Positions 22,588 to 34,476 of a stretch of DNA of 64,000 bases are shown piece by piece. Location of the stretch: assembly GCA_964016885.1 (NCBI GenBank), contig OZ024743.1:165510610-165574609 (forward strand), read 5' to 3'. This DNA is from Eledone cirrhosa. Its lineage: Eukaryota; Mollusca; Cephalopoda; Octopoda; Eledonidae. The notes below the pieces were generated by a model that was not told the DNA's origin, did no database searches, and saw nothing but the letters and a program-made list of their open reading frames with translations. The first letter of the stretch is position 1. Every line of letters begins with the position of its first letter. Position numbers and translations under genes: made by a program.

Positions 22588-23066
22588 CCGAATTGAAAAT
22601 TAGAATTGGTGCTCTGAAATAGCGATGTTGAAAAAAAACGTAAGTGACATAGTCACCATTTTAAAATAATAGCGCAAGGTCTTCAAATGGTTTTAATTAA
22701 GCATTCAGTATATTGCCAAATATACTATACATATATTCATGTATACATCGCTATTTCGGAGCAACAATCCTAATTTTCAATTTTTACTGGACCGGCAATC
22801 GCTCTGTATAATCAGTTCCTGATTATTACTGGAATTCTATAAGAATCTAGCATCTATAATTTTCAACAAACACCGGCGAGTGCTAAGCTCTGATGATCAC
22901 CAACAGTATGATGAAACAGATCTGTCAGCTTATCTCCCTTTGTTTGTTGAAAAAAGAAGTAAGTGACTTAGTCATTACTTTAAAATAATAATGCAAAGTC
23001 TTCAAATTACTTTTAATTAAACATACAGTATATTGCCAAATATACTATACATATATTCATGTATAT
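22588..23066 (+). mobile_element. hammerhead-bearing retrozyme-like repeat (copy 1)
   Basis: A non-coding unit with a direct terminal repeat of about 119 bp (22627-22745 and 22946-23066: GTTGAAAAAA, AAGTGAC.TAGTCA, AAATATACTATACATATATT), giving a period of about 319 bp. On its 5' side, 22590-22626 is an inverted copy of 22746-22784. The interior holds a hammerhead-like ribozyme (22860-22953). It is homologous to 8098-8476. Short non-coding repeats of this size with a hammerhead, present as a little more than one unit, match metazoan retrozymes, while the inverted 5' piece matches PLE insertions. The element ends at a TA tract. Confidence 0.65.
22860..22953 (+). ncRNA. candidate hammerhead ribozyme (copy 1)
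   Basis: Hammerhead parts are present in order. The outer stem I is TTTTCAACAAACA (22860-22872) paired with TGTTTGTTGAAAA (22941-22953), 13 bp perfect. The inner stem I is TAAGCT (22884-22889) with AGCTTA (22927-22932), directly flanking the core. The core boxes are CTGATGA (22890-22896), GAAA (22913-22916) and the cleavage triplet GTC (22924-22926). Stem II is weak (ATCA/TGAT). The stem III region ACAGATCTGT is self-complementary, like the minimal stem III of PLE-associated hammerheads reported to work as dimers. Predicted cleavage is after C22926. Not folded by software. Confidence 0.7.
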
Positions 23067-23083
23067 ATATATATATTTATATA

Positions 23084-23280
23084 TAAAATATGTAGTTTAG
23101 AAAACCACAACAATGCAGATGGGAAATCTCGAGGTAGGAAGTGAGTGAGAAATAGGAGAAAAGTGAAAATTGAGAGAAACGAAAATGAAAACAATTTTCA
23201 CTTTTCTCCTATTTCTCACTCACTTCCTACCTCGAGATTTCCCATCTGCATTGTTGTGGCTTTCTAAACTACATATTTTA
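23084..23280. repeat. palindromic hairpin element
   Basis: Arms 23084-23172 and 23192-23280 (89 bp each) are reverse complements with one or two mismatches around a 19-nt loop. The element lies between two TA-rich tracts and has no coding capacity. It is a MITE-like foldback of the kind also seen at 1677 and 36190, but of unrelated sequence. Confidence 0.85.
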
Positions 23281-23317
23281 CACATTTCACAATGCTTCAA
23301 GCAAACTTTAACACCCT

Positions 23318-23331
23318 CTTATATTTATATA

Positions 23332-23420
<89 letters not shown>
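23318..23420. repeat. (TA)n(GT)n microsatellite
   Basis: TA array passing into GT. Bases 23421-23890 show a frame of 132 codons without recognisable motifs; I do not call it a gene. Confidence 0.95.
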
Positions 23421-23422
<2 letters not shown>

Positions 23423-23935
23423 GTCAAGTGGCCCGAAGGCCAGCCCCTCTCAGGAATGACGGCACCTGAACAAAGGCAGACAGAATGCTTGTTGGACCTT
23501 ACAAACAGACTCATCATGGAACAAATGGTGAGAATACCCTGGATCTTTGCTTCACGAATCACTCTACCACCATTCTGTTATGCACGTATAGGATTTTATG
23601 ATCGCGACATGACGGTCCGTGTTTTATATCTCTTTGTTCCTTTTTCCTTGTTCTCCGTATGTTTACCTGCTTTTGTATTTATGTATATTCTTTGTTCTTT
23701 TTGTTCCTGTGTTCTCCCTATGTATACCTGCATTTGTATCTATATACCAATATGTATGTTTTTTGTTCCTATATTCACTTGCTACAGCTCGCTTCCACAG
23801 TCTAGCAGTCTTTTTTTGTCGGACGTGGTTGTTACCGTTGTTATTATTAACTGACTACTATTGTGGTTACTAATTATTATTTTGCACTGAGATTATTGCT
23901 GGCTTTGTGCCAAAGGGTAGAAGCGAAGATTATTA

Positions 23936-24040
23936 TTCCCGCCGAGGTCAACTTTGCCTTTCATCCTTACGGGGTCGATAAAATAAAGTACCAGTAATGT
24001 ACTGGTTAATTGCTGGCCTTGTGCCAAAAGTAGAAACAAT
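23936..24040 (+). repeat. SINE fragment, cephalopod type
   Basis: Contains GCCTTTCATCCTTACGGGGT, ATAAAATAAAGTACCAG and GCTGGCCTTGTGCCAAAAGT, the 3' two-thirds of the SINE that is complete at 42508. The tRNA-like head is missing. A second piece of the tail (GCTGGCTTTGTGCCAAAGGG) lies just upstream at about 23898, so two SINE tails are adjacent. Confidence 0.8.
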
Positions 24041-24099
24041 TATTATTTTAGTACTTTTTAGTACTATTATTACTGTATTTATAGCGACCGGCACCACCA

Positions 24100-24450
24100 G
24101 GCTTTTTTGTTACCGTCGCCGTCGTGACGGGTTCATTGCTGGTGTTGTTGCTGGAAGTGTTGCCGCTGCCTGGCTATCGGTTATTAGCTGGGTACTAATA
24201 TCACTACTACTGCAACGGCCAGTGTGGGCGGTGTTGCTGTTGTTATCGTTGCTGTTGTTGTTGTTGTTGTTGTTGTTGCTGTTGTCTTGAGTATAGCTGT
24301 CATCAAATGTAGAGTTCCGTTTATTGCTGGTGTTGTTGTCGTTGTTACTGTTGTTGTTGTTAGTTGGGTATTACTATCACTGCGACTACAACGGTCAATG
24401 TAGGCGATGTTGGTCGGTGTTGTTGTTGTCGTCGTTGTTGTTGTTGTCAT
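24100..24450. repeat. (GTT)n-rich degenerate tract
   Basis: GTTGTT/GTTGCT units with GGTGTTGTT blocks. The Leu-rich and Thr-rich frames are compositional. Bases 24451-24956 show nothing I can name. Confidence 0.8.
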
Positions 24451-24983
24451 CAAAATGTGTTTCTCACCCTCCCTCAGAGTTCCGTTTATTGCTCCCACTA
24501 TCTGCTGGAATGTAGCTACGCATAGACTGTCGTTTGGTACAGGTCAACACAACACACTTGAGGGGTTACGCTTTTGATAATTTACGACCCTAATTCCGTG
24601 GGGGATGTGTGAATATTGATTTCGATAATTGACACATGGTTAGCACTCCAGAAAACACGACAGCTGGGAAACCTTTTAGGAAATCATGTCTGCCGGGCGC
24701 ACGAGCAGAAGGACGTATTTTTCCTGCCGGCGGCATATCACAAAATCGAATTTCATCTGAGGATACCGTTCTCATAACAACGACAAATGCATGATACATC
24801 GTGATTGCATGGAAGAATCGGTGAAATGATTATAATGATAAACGATTTATGTAACATCAGCATCTTTCTGAATCTCCATCGTAACTACAAACTACGATGT
24901 TGAGAGCTTTCGCCTGTTTGCTCCCGTTTTTACCAAAACAATCTCTTCGGTACAAATAGATAGATATATTTCTTTATTTTTTT

Positions 24984-25018
<35 letters not shown>

Positions 25019-25250
25019 TGTTTCTTTATTAGCCCAAAAGAAGGGGACAAATACAAAGGGGGAAGTTTACATACAGTAAAAACGTGTAAAATATTATCAC
25101 AAATGTAATTTAAAAATTAGTCGATTTTCCCCAATAGGGGGAGACATTTCATATGGGTAACACATAACCTCGAAAAAAAAATTTGCAACTCTCATCTCCA
25201 GGAGTACGAAGAGTTTGTACTCCTTTCCTCTCATTCTCTTTTTCCTCAAC

Positions 25251-28200
25251 CTACAGGCTGATATAGAGAGAAGGCCCATTCACTCGGGCCATTCTCGCCA
25301 CTTTCACCCACCTTTCATAAAACTTGCTGGGGTACAGCACCTCTCTCTCCATCCTGATTCTTCTTCCAAAGTGGTATTTGAAAAAAAGAATCAGTTGTTG
25401 GCCGGAGAGAAAGGTGTCTGACCTCAGCCCTTTCAACCTTGTCCACCATACAACATCTTTCGCCATAGATATCACACAAAGGAAAACCGCCTCTCCTTCG
25501 TTTTTGAAGGAGGGTGGCGGTTTGATCATGACAATGGCCTCGGTGGTCAACCGGATTGGTCCCACCCGCGACAATAGTCGTTCTACATAGTCCCACAGGT
25601 CGGTGACGCCCGGGCATTGTATGAATGCATGCGCGACGGTTTCTTCGTCTCGCACGCACCTCGGACAGATCTTTTTTGCAGGGTCCCTGCCCGGACACCC
25701 ATGTCTGTAGAACTTGTATCGAACTGGTAGAGCTCCTCGGTAGCACTGCCAGGACAGAGACTTTTGGGAGTTGTCCATCGGTCCCGGGCGGAAGGTCCTA
25801 CCGAACAGACTGGCCAGTTCGGCTTCCTCTACGCCCAGAGTTTCACCGAGCACGTCGTCGCACTTGCTGCGGATCAACCCTCTATAGAATGACGAAGTGG
25901 AGTCTCCACTGATCGCCGGGTCCACCTGCCAGAGGGCTGTGAGCGCCTGAGCACATTCGATGTGCCAGTCGCCCATTTTCCTCGGTCTTTGCTTGACCCA
26001 GGACTGCAGCTCGGTCAGCGAGACGAGTCATGGGAAGGCTCGCCTCACGAACGGGGCCCACGCCGGTTGTCCGGTGAGGAATACGTAGAGATGCCGCAGC
26101 CTGAGCGCGTGTTTGTGCATCGTCAGCCACGGATCCCCAGCCCTCCGTTGGAAGGGCGTTGGCAGCAGATGGATCTTCTCACCAAAGGAGCCCGCCTCTT
26201 CCAAAGGAATTGGAAGAGCGCGCGCACCATTTTGGCGAGCGTTTTGGCTGGACAAGGCACGACGGTCAAGCGGTCGTAGATGGCGGACGCTATAAAACTG
26301 TTTGCCACCTCCGCTCGACCTTTCAAAGATAGTTTGCACTCGGCCCACTTCTGGGTGAGTGCAAACACCTTGGCCGACACCTCGTTCCAGTTCTTCTCCA
26401 CCTGGAGGTCTGGACCAAACCAGACCCCGAGCAGCTTTACTGGCCCTTCCTTCCAGCGTCCGACGACGCCATCGGAAGGCATCGCTTTGCCTCTCCACGA
26501 TCCGAATTGCAAACCGATGGACTTGTCCCGGTTCAACTTCGCTCCTGTGAACCTTTCGTATTCCTTCAGTAAGGTGCCAACTTCCTCGATTTGCGAGGCA
26601 CTCGACACCATTACTGTAACGTCGTCGGCGTAGGCCGACGCCGCTTTCCGCAGTCCCGGTTCCAGAGGGATGCCCTGCAATAGCTCCAACTTCCGCAGTA
26701 GTGGATCGAGAGTCAATACGTACAAAATGGAGGAGAGAGGGCATCCCTGTCGAATGGATCGCGTGATATGGAACGGCTCCGAGAGGTAGCCGTTCACCTT
26801 AACCCTTGAGCAGATGTTGCTGTTATGCATTGCAGCAATCCAGCCCCTGAACACGGGTCCGAAGCCTGCCGCCTCGAGCACCGCATCCAGGTAACGATGG
26901 TCAAACCTATCGAAAGCCTTAGACTAATCCAAGTTGATCAGAGCCCCACCGAAGCTGGGTTTACACCCTACCCTCTCTATGATGTATCGCATGAGGTGGA
27001 GGTTGTCGTGTATGGACCTGGTCGGGATTGCGCATGTCTGCGCTTCTCCCACCAGGTTCTCGACGACAAGCGCCAGCCTCTTTGCCAACACCTTGGCCAA
27101 AATCTGTAATTCTGTGTTTAGCAGAGTTATGGGCCGGAAGTTGCCTATCTCATCCCCCTTATTCTCGTCCTTCCTGACTAGTGTGACTACGCCCCCGGTC
27201 ACAGAACTGGGAATTCTCCCGTTCTGTTGCCAGTTGCAGTAGACCGCTTCCAGGAGACCGGAGCATAAGTCCGGCATTGCTACGTAAAATTCGTAGGGTA
27301 GACCGTCGAGACCTGGAGATTTGCGTTTGCCGCATTGGCTCAGCGCATCCGCTATCTCAACGGCTGAGTCGCGGTAGGCCGTCGAGGTATGGACCGAAAT
27401 CCATAGCCCCTCCCGGCGCGCCGCCCTGCCCGAACAGCTGAGCAAAGTGCCGCTAAAAGGCCGCACACATCTGCTTCAGCTCACGTATCACGCATCCGTT
27501 TTGGTCCTACAAAGACCGAATCGTGGACTTGGTGCCACTTTTTGCCTCCGTCACTCGGGCCCAACTAACAGCTTTGGCTCCCTCGTTTCCCAGAGCACGT
27601 ATTTTGCTTCTGACAACGCAGCCCTCATGCTTTGCGTCGAAGAAAAGGCCGTTCTCGTTGCTAGCACGCTGGCTACGTTGCCACTTCTAATTGCCTCTTC
27701 TACTTTATCTACCAGTTCTTTCTCGGTTCTATTTCTATCTAACGCTAATCTTTACTAAAAACTAACGAGTCTAATCTAACTTCCCTCTTGAGAGAGTACC
27801 ACCATCTGTTGTTGACAATGGCCCCTGTCAAGTGCTAATCCGTCTACTGTAGGCTTTGCATGTCGGTAACGACAAGTTCAGCTTCCAGTAGCCGGGTCCT
27901 TGTCTATGGGTTCTATCAAGGTTGACCATGCAGGTCACTAGTTTGTGATCTGAATAGGCAACCATGAACATTTGTGGACAGCTTAACATGTCTCTATCCT
28001 AATTTATAACTAGAACCCTATCTAGGTACGATCTAGATGTTCCGCTAAGATTAGTCCACGTCCACAGTGGCACAGTCGGAAAATCTAGTCGATATCTATC
28101 GGCCAGGTCAAATCGGCCGATTAACTGTTTGAGGATGTTACACCCCGCTTTATCGGGACATGCTCCCACATAGTCCCAACGTGCATCTAGGATTCCATTC

Positions 28201-28616
28201 CAGTCCCCCACTAAAAGCAAGGAGCGGGATCTTCCCAGAAAAGTCTCTAGACGTTTGAAGAAGTCTGGCCGCGGTGTCCCGGATGCGGCCACCAGCCTGA
28301 AGGCTCCACCTTCACTACCGTCAACGTCTAGGACCACCAGTCGACCCTCCGGGTCCAGATGTACCGTCTGTGTTACGAGGCCCAGGTGTTTCCGCAGCAA
28401 AACGGCAACTCCGCCCCCACCACCCGGCTGAGAGAGAGATGCGTAGATCTCAAAGTCATCGAAGATGGGGGCCAGCTGTCGCTCGCTGTGGATCCTGGAC
28501 TCGCAAATGGCTACTACATCCATACTGTGCGACCTGAGGTCGTTTAAGAGTTTGCCCTGCTTCCAGGACATCCTCAGACCGCGTACATTCACAGACCCAA
28601 CTCTTATATTGGCCAT
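25251..28616 (-). pseudogene. LINE copy B ORF2, decayed
   Basis: The endonuclease part (28616-27999) is open for 205 codons from MANIRVGSVNVRGL: VVAICESRIH, LLLVGDWNGI and SRSYLDRVLV, stopping before the final catalytic motif. The reverse transcriptase follows in pieces: 27466-26924 (FRPITLLNTELQILAKVL), a TAG stop at about 26921 immediately before SKAFDRFDH, 26881-26123 (GCPLSSILYVLTLDPLL, SAYADDVTVMVS), a frameshift near 26100 and 25976-25251 with the zinc motif CPRCVRDEETVAHAFIQC. Motif order and identity match copy A. Lesions are at different places from those in copy A, so the two copies decayed independently after insertion. Confidence 0.9.
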
Positions 28617-28689
28617 GTTGGTTCTGAAAAGTTAAAAGAGGAGAAGAAAACACTCACCTCTTCGTCTCCCGGGGATCAGGCCGCACGGT

Positions 28690-30550
28690 TTCCATGGGGG
28701 TGTTAGAGGAGTTGTCTGGGTGGGTGGTGGTTTCCGGTGGGGTGGGGACGGAGATGTTTGGTGGGGTGGGGGTGTCTGGGGTGGGTGGGTGTGGGGTGAG
28801 GGTGGGGAAACTTTTTAAAAGGACGCGTTAATGGGTTTAACACAAGGATTACCCACGTGCTTAGGAAAGTTTTCCTTTAAAGACTTATAGGTGTCCGTAG
28901 GGACCCTAATCAACTTTAAATTAGGTTTGTCTACACAGTTCGAAAAAGTTTTCCCTTCGGTTTTCACCGAAGGGTCGTTGGAGATGACCTCCATTAAAGT
29001 TTTGTTTTTACTGTTTATGTATGTGTAATGTTCTTCTTGTGTTGTGGTGGTTTTTGTCTGTTGTTCTTGTGGGAGCTTTCGTTTTGTTGTAGGTGTTTGT
29101 GTTTGGAGTGATGTCGTGGTTTTGTTTTCGGGACGGGGGGGTTTTGTTTGTAATGTTTGTGTTGTTTGTGTTGGTGGTTGTATGTTTGTAGTGAAGTTTG
29201 TTGTGTTTTTGTTCTTGTGGTGTCTTTTCTTCTTTCTTTTCGAACGGAGAGGCTCTCCCTCATCATCACTTGGTGATGATGTGGGGGCCTCGTCCGTTGT
29301 GGTGTCTGTGTTATTTGGAAGGGGTATATTTTGGGGAGCTGTTGTGTTTGTGGGTGTTTTTGCAGTGGTTTTAGGTGGAGTGGGGTTGGGTGGGACTGTG
29401 CTTGCAGGTTAGTTTGTTGTTCTTGTTTTGGTTGTGTTTGCGTGTTGTTGTTGTTGTTGTTGTGGTGGTGGTGGTGGTGGTTGTGTTGTTGTTTTGGGTG
29501 TTGGCAGTAGTACCTCTTTTTTTTTTGTTAACTGAGGACAGTAAGCCTTCAGGTGACCACTGCTTAAACAGTGGTAACATGAAGACCGCCTACTCTCAAC
29601 AGAAATGTTTATGTGTGAAATTCCATCCAGAGGCACACGTTGGGGTATTTTAGCTATCCGTTCTGGCCTCATTTGGACCAGAACTTCCATGCTTGTACCA
29701 TTGAATGTGCCTCTGGAGGACTTTCCCACCGAAATGATGGTGTCTTCGTCGAAATCGATGAAGCCAGTTAGAATCCACCAGACGTTTACATTTGGTGCAA
29801 TGTTCAAAATTTTTATTTTTTGAGTTCTTTTTCCCATATATGTGGGGAAAAAGGTGTAAAGGGGGGGGGGGGCACAATCGGCGATACAGAATATTTTTGT
29901 GCTGTCAATTGGTCTTTCAACAACACCGAAATGCTTCCAAAAAGTTTCCCATTTTGGATGAAGGCAATATCCTTCATGGAATTCTTCAGAACCAGTTCAA
30001 TATCGTTTTGGGATAACTGAACTCGTTTTTTCGACACATTTGAAACCGTCCTAAAAATTACTGTTTTTAGAACAGTTTCTCTGCGTAACTGTTGAGGAGA
30101 AGTGATGCTGAAAGCACCACTCTCACCAAAAGTTACGTACTGTTTTGCATCGCTTAACATTTCCCTAGCATTGGAAATGTCAAGGTATGTGAACAGTTCC
30201 GTCTTTTGGACGGTTTGAGCAAAAGAAATCTTTTCCTTGTTCGTGGAGTTGTTCGTGTTGCTGTTGTTGTTGGTGGTGTTGTTGTTATCATTGTTGCTGT
30301 TGTTGTTCTTATTGTCATTATTGTTGTTGTTGTTGTTGTTGTTCTGGTTGGTGTTGTTTATATTTTGCATGTTATTGGTGTTTGTGTTAGTGTTGATGTT
30401 ACAATCAACGTCCGACATCGTGTTCCCAAAACTGACGACATTTTCGATGTCTTTCAATGAGGTGGTGAGAGGAGGTGACTGCGAGCTTAACACTCTTACC
30501 GCATCTCCACCACTTCTAGTTATGAACGCAGCGTTCATGACTGAATGCAA
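28690..30550 (-). pseudogene. LINE copy B ORF1, broken
   Basis: The frame from 30550 has an N-terminal poly-Asn tract encoded by an (AAC/AAT)n repeat, then a conserved region (TVIFRTVSNVSKKR, GKLFGSISVLLKD) and is lost near a poly-C run at about 29860. The frame from 29837 continues with VDFDED-like sequence, VLVQMRPERIAKIPQR and the zinc knuckle CYHCLSSGHLKAYC, followed by poly-Thr/Pro/Gln. A stop near 29410 is followed by a Lys/Gln/His-rich remnant. Relative to copy A the N-terminus is longer and the tail is rewritten by simple repeats. The product would be the RNA-binding ORF1 protein; this copy is non-functional. Confidence 0.85.
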
Positions 30551-30754
30551 GGTTTGTTTACACTTTTTTTTTCACCGGCGAAATTTTTTTCAAAACGAAA
30601 ATTTCACCCCAGAGTGGGGTGAAGATGACTTGACCCACCGTCTGAAAGTCCAGACGTGGGTCAAGCTATAAAATAGTAATAAATTTAACAATACATTTTT
30701 TATCTCTTACTTAGAAAATCAACAAAAACTTACCAGCGAACTGGCACACGTCTC

Positions 30755-30869
<115 letters not shown>

Positions 30870-31339
30870 CATAAAACAGACAAAAATAAAACAAAAACAG
30901 TAAGTAATCATATACAGAGAGTTCATGGTAAAGATCAGATGTTGTTGTTGTCTACTTGTTTTGGATGGATATTCCGGCTGGGCGTGGCATGTCAGAGTTG
31001 ACGGGGTTGGATGCTGATTGGTTGAAAATGTTTTGTTGTATTGACCAATGAAACTTGTTGACATGCACTTGTCATTGATTTCTATGGTTGCGAAAGGGTG
31101 TTAATAGATTTATAGATAAGGAATTGCCATTGTTTTATGGCCATTCCGATAAGACTTAGTTTAATGTTTTTTCAGTGGCGTCAAAGTGTACATGGAAGGT
31201 ATAATAAGGAAGTGAAAGAGTCTAGGAGATAAGGTTTATATATGTCTGAGTAGAATGGTAGATGGATTGAATCTTGGGCTATCCCAGGTGGTAGTAGGAG
31301 AATGTATTTGCAATTTTATGTCTACAGTTGAAGACACAT

Positions 31340-33480
31340 TCGATCCTGCTATTTTATAGTTCAACCCCCATAATTATGTAATATAACTCAAGATTGCATA
31401 AGTTTCAATTGTTCGTACTTTTATTGTATGTGTTGCCTGTGTCCAGTTTAGTCCACGATAGTTGGTACTTTGACCCGCATTCTTCCTATTCCTAAATTTT
31501 GCTAGCTAATATGGTTGAGGTTTTCAGTCTGTAATTCCTTAAAGAGTGTTTATATACATACCAACATTTCTTGAAATCCTTTGCCTGACTCTATATTTCC
31601 ATTTACCTTTGCTAATGTTTATAGTGCTTAAGTATACTAAGGTACTGTCTAGGCCAGTCATGGGCAACTTGCGGCCCAGGAAGCTTTCTGAATGGCTCAC
31701 CTAAGTGAAATCTTTCTGATTTTTTTAACCCCAACTTTTCAGTCGTAATTTATCTTTCTGTGATTTTTACGATCGGCGAAAATAACGTGTATGAATTTTG
31801 AAGAAACAAATCAAAACAACTTCAGTTACAGCCTTTTTTTTAATGTGGGCACTAATCTAAATTAGCTCTTGCGGTCCGATTCTCGAAAAAGTTGCCCATG
31901 CCTGGTCTAGACATTTGTTTTGGAGGGGCATCTATCTGGTTGAGGGTAGTTACAGTTGACCATTTTTCTATGAAAGGGTTATGCTGTGTGAGTTGGATTA
32001 GGTTGTGATGAAAATTTGATTATGCCACGCTGGTTTGTAGTATTAGGTTGCTAGGGTCTCATGTATTAATTTGCTTTAATTTACGCTTTTTGTTGAGCTT
32101 CTTTATGTACGCATCAAGATTCATCATGGTTGAGTGCAATAATCTGATAGTTTTCCTATTAAAAATGTTGTGGTATTTGTGTGATTTGGGGAAATGCTTA
32201 TCTATTAGATTGAAAATACTCGGCGTATTTTAATTGCGGAATTAAAGACAGGATTATACCAGAGGTTTGTTCTACTTCTAGATATTTTTGAGGCGCTGGT
32301 GTGTAGGGTTTGTGCGAGGTGTGTGTGTGTGTGGGGGGGGGGGGGGATATAAGATCCTATTTCTTTGATGTCTACTCTTATTGTTGATTTCCGCGTGGTG
32401 CGTGTTACTAGTGCTATTCTTAGAGTTTTTGTTACGTCTAGTTCTTGTAGGTAGAATGCGTATATTTGTCTCATTATCAATTACCTGTTCGAGCTTATCA
32501 CTACTATTGTGTCTTATGTGATAGGTTTACTACGGCTAACATTAGAGTTATTGTTGGGTCTGGTCCTATGGTGTGGTGTGTGTCTAATTATCTCGCTTTC
32601 GCTTATATATTCCAGTTTATCCTTATGTCCAGCCATACGTAATGCACTGTTGTAGTAATCGGCATGCTCATTAAATATTTCTAGGGAGGATGTTAGGCAG
32701 GAGATTCCAAGAGACACGTTGCGTGTTATTGATTTGATTATAAAATGGGGGTGGTTGGATTGATGGTTACTGTATGCTAGGATTCCGTTATTTTTATGTA
32801 AGGGTTCTATTAGTTAGCCTTCTTGAAGTTGTGCTCGAATTTTATTTCTAAGCCCTCTTCCGTATTGTTTCTAGATTTTTGTTTTTGACTGGTAGAAGGG
32901 CATCGTCTCATTAAATTCCTCCTTGGAGGTTATCAAATTCCCTATGGATATTATGGGTTTTGTAGATTCCGACTACGTTGGTAACTTGTGCCGAGTCACT
33001 GGAAACCGTAGTGATATCGAAGCTTTTTTTTATCACTTTGTTCCCAGTACTCATCTTCGAGTTTAATAATGATCCACGTAGCTGCTATCTTAATTTATTC
33101 TAGAGTTAGGTCGGAGTTTTTTCTAGCGAAAGCGAATGCTTTATTTAGGACGACTGGAGCTGTAGATGAATATTAATCGTTTATATCAAACTGTATAAAC
33201 TTAAATACCTCCTCACTATCTAATTCACTAAACCAGTTAAGGGCCTCTGTAGTGTTAACCCACAGTTTAATTGTTAGGCTATCCTTAATTTGTGCTATTA
33301 CTCTATCTAGGGTGTGTTTGCTTATTTTTCCTACGTCTGATCGTCATTGGCATATTAGTCTAATGGAGGGGTTTGATTCGAAATTGTCTTTGTGGTCTTT
33401 TAAGTTGAATGTGGAGCAACAAGGGATAAAAGATTAAGTTCCGTCAGATAGGTCCAATTTGTACACTATACTTAATCCAT
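31340..33480 (-). pseudogene. PLE reverse transcriptase / GIY-YIG nuclease relic
   Basis: The coding trace crosses all three minus frames. In order it shows GKISKHTLDRVIAQIKDSLT, EALNWFSELDSEEVFKFIQF followed by DIND (motif A region), a FDITTVSSDSAQ block and a DDALL block where YRDD-L is expected (a stop replaces the residue before DD), then SNHPHFIIKSI, CLTSSLEIFNEHADYYNSAL, LWYNPVFNSAIK, LIDKHFPKSHKYHNIFNR, a cysteine block (CNY..., PLQNKCLD), the MITE, and then LVYLSTIN, NYRLKTSTILASKI and NLCNLELYYII. The last blocks are the typical C-terminus after a GIY-YIG nuclease. Many stops and shifts make it non-functional. The family is recognised from memory of invertebrate PLE-type proteins, not from a search. 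Confidence 0.7.
31655..31904. mobile_element. hAT-type MITE with 8-bp target duplication
   Basis: Starts CAGTCATGGGCAACTT and ends AAGTTGCCCATGCCTG, giving inverted ends of about 16-18 bp. It is flanked by GTCTAGGC (31647-31654) and GTCTAGAC (31905-31912), an 8-bp duplication with one mismatch, the hAT hallmark. It has no coding capacity and interrupts the PLE coding relic exactly at a Cys-Leu-Asp codon run, so it is younger than the PLE. Confidence 0.85.
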
Positions 33481-33989
33481 CGTTGTTAATAACCGTTAGG
33501 GTTGTGTTGGTTGTTTTCCTGTATTTCCTGTATTTTCTGTATTTCCTAGCCTAAGATTGGATCCATCTACCATTCTACTCAGACATATATAAACCTTATC
33601 TCCTAGACTCTTTCACTTCCTTATTATACCTTTGCACTTTGACGCCATGTGCACTTTGACGCCACTGAAAAAACATTAAACTAAGTCTTATCGGAATGGT
33701 TATAAAACAATGGCAATTCCTTATCTATAAATCTATTAACACCCTTTCACAACCATAGAAATCAATGACACGGTACATGTCAACAAGGTTCTAGGACAAA
33801 TAGCCATTGGTCAATACAACAAAACATTTTCAACCAATCAGCATCCAATCCCGTCGACTCTGACAAGCATTCAAAGGAATATCCACCCAAAACAAGTAGG
33901 CAACAACATCTGATCTTTACTATGAACTCTCTGTATATGATTACTTACTGTTTTCTTTCTTTTTTTATGTCTATCTATTTTATGTCTAC

Positions 33990-34427
33990 TCCTCTTCCCA
34001 TCTACACACCTACCCTTCTTATAAGGTCCTAACTAGCGCAAGTCATTATTTTATTTTGATAATTTGATGTGCCGGGTGTTCAAAAGAATTTCACCATATA
34101 TGAATTTGATTTTTCCCGATAAATTATTGGGATTAACGATTTCCAGATAGACTTTCTAACATGTCAATGAAACATGTAAATGCTTGAAATAAACCCTATT
34201 GTACAGTGTATTGCGAATCTGTATAAGTATTTATCTCTTTGTAACTACACCATGGATTCCTAATTACGGAACCCTCTAAGGATCACCCTACGAATTGATT
34301 TCCTGAAGTTACCCTTTTGTTGAGTCAAAAACCACTGTATGCTGAGACAATCTTCGATAAGCGTTACTTTATCTTTTAAACTAGGGTAACGGAAAACGAT
34401 AACACGCATATGTATACACACACACAT

Positions 34428-34429
<2 letters not shown>
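33990..34429. other. unassigned
   Basis: No gene, palindrome or known repeat recognised in about 440 bp. A CA-rich patch begins near 34415. Confidence 0.4.
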
Positions 34430-34474
<45 letters not shown>

Positions 34475-34476
34475 AA

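Larger units (their letters stand above)
24957..30667 (-). mobile_element. LINE copy B (same family as 9875-15562)
   Basis: Full-length copy in the opposite direction. The 5' end at 30667 begins with the same AGCTTGACCC and double hairpin as copy A; ORF1 and ORF2 follow; the 3' UTR ends at about 25030 in TTTCTTTATT (reverse complement of the AATAAAGAAA of copy A) and a (GATA)n tail at 24981-25017, after which a second partial copy of the same terminal block occurs (24957-24980). It is more decayed in ORF1 than copy A. Comparing both copies defines the element length as about 5.7 kb. Confidence 0.9.

Noticed and set aside
23456..23854. 132-codon frame as a membrane protein
   Set aside because: Hydrophobic composition comes from T-rich DNA; no conserved motif or repeat of the frame elsewhere.
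24957..30667. LINE copies A and B as one inverted segmental duplication
   Set aside because: They are much diverged, have different lesions and different flanks, and each has its own 5' end and simple-repeat tail, so independent insertions are more likely.
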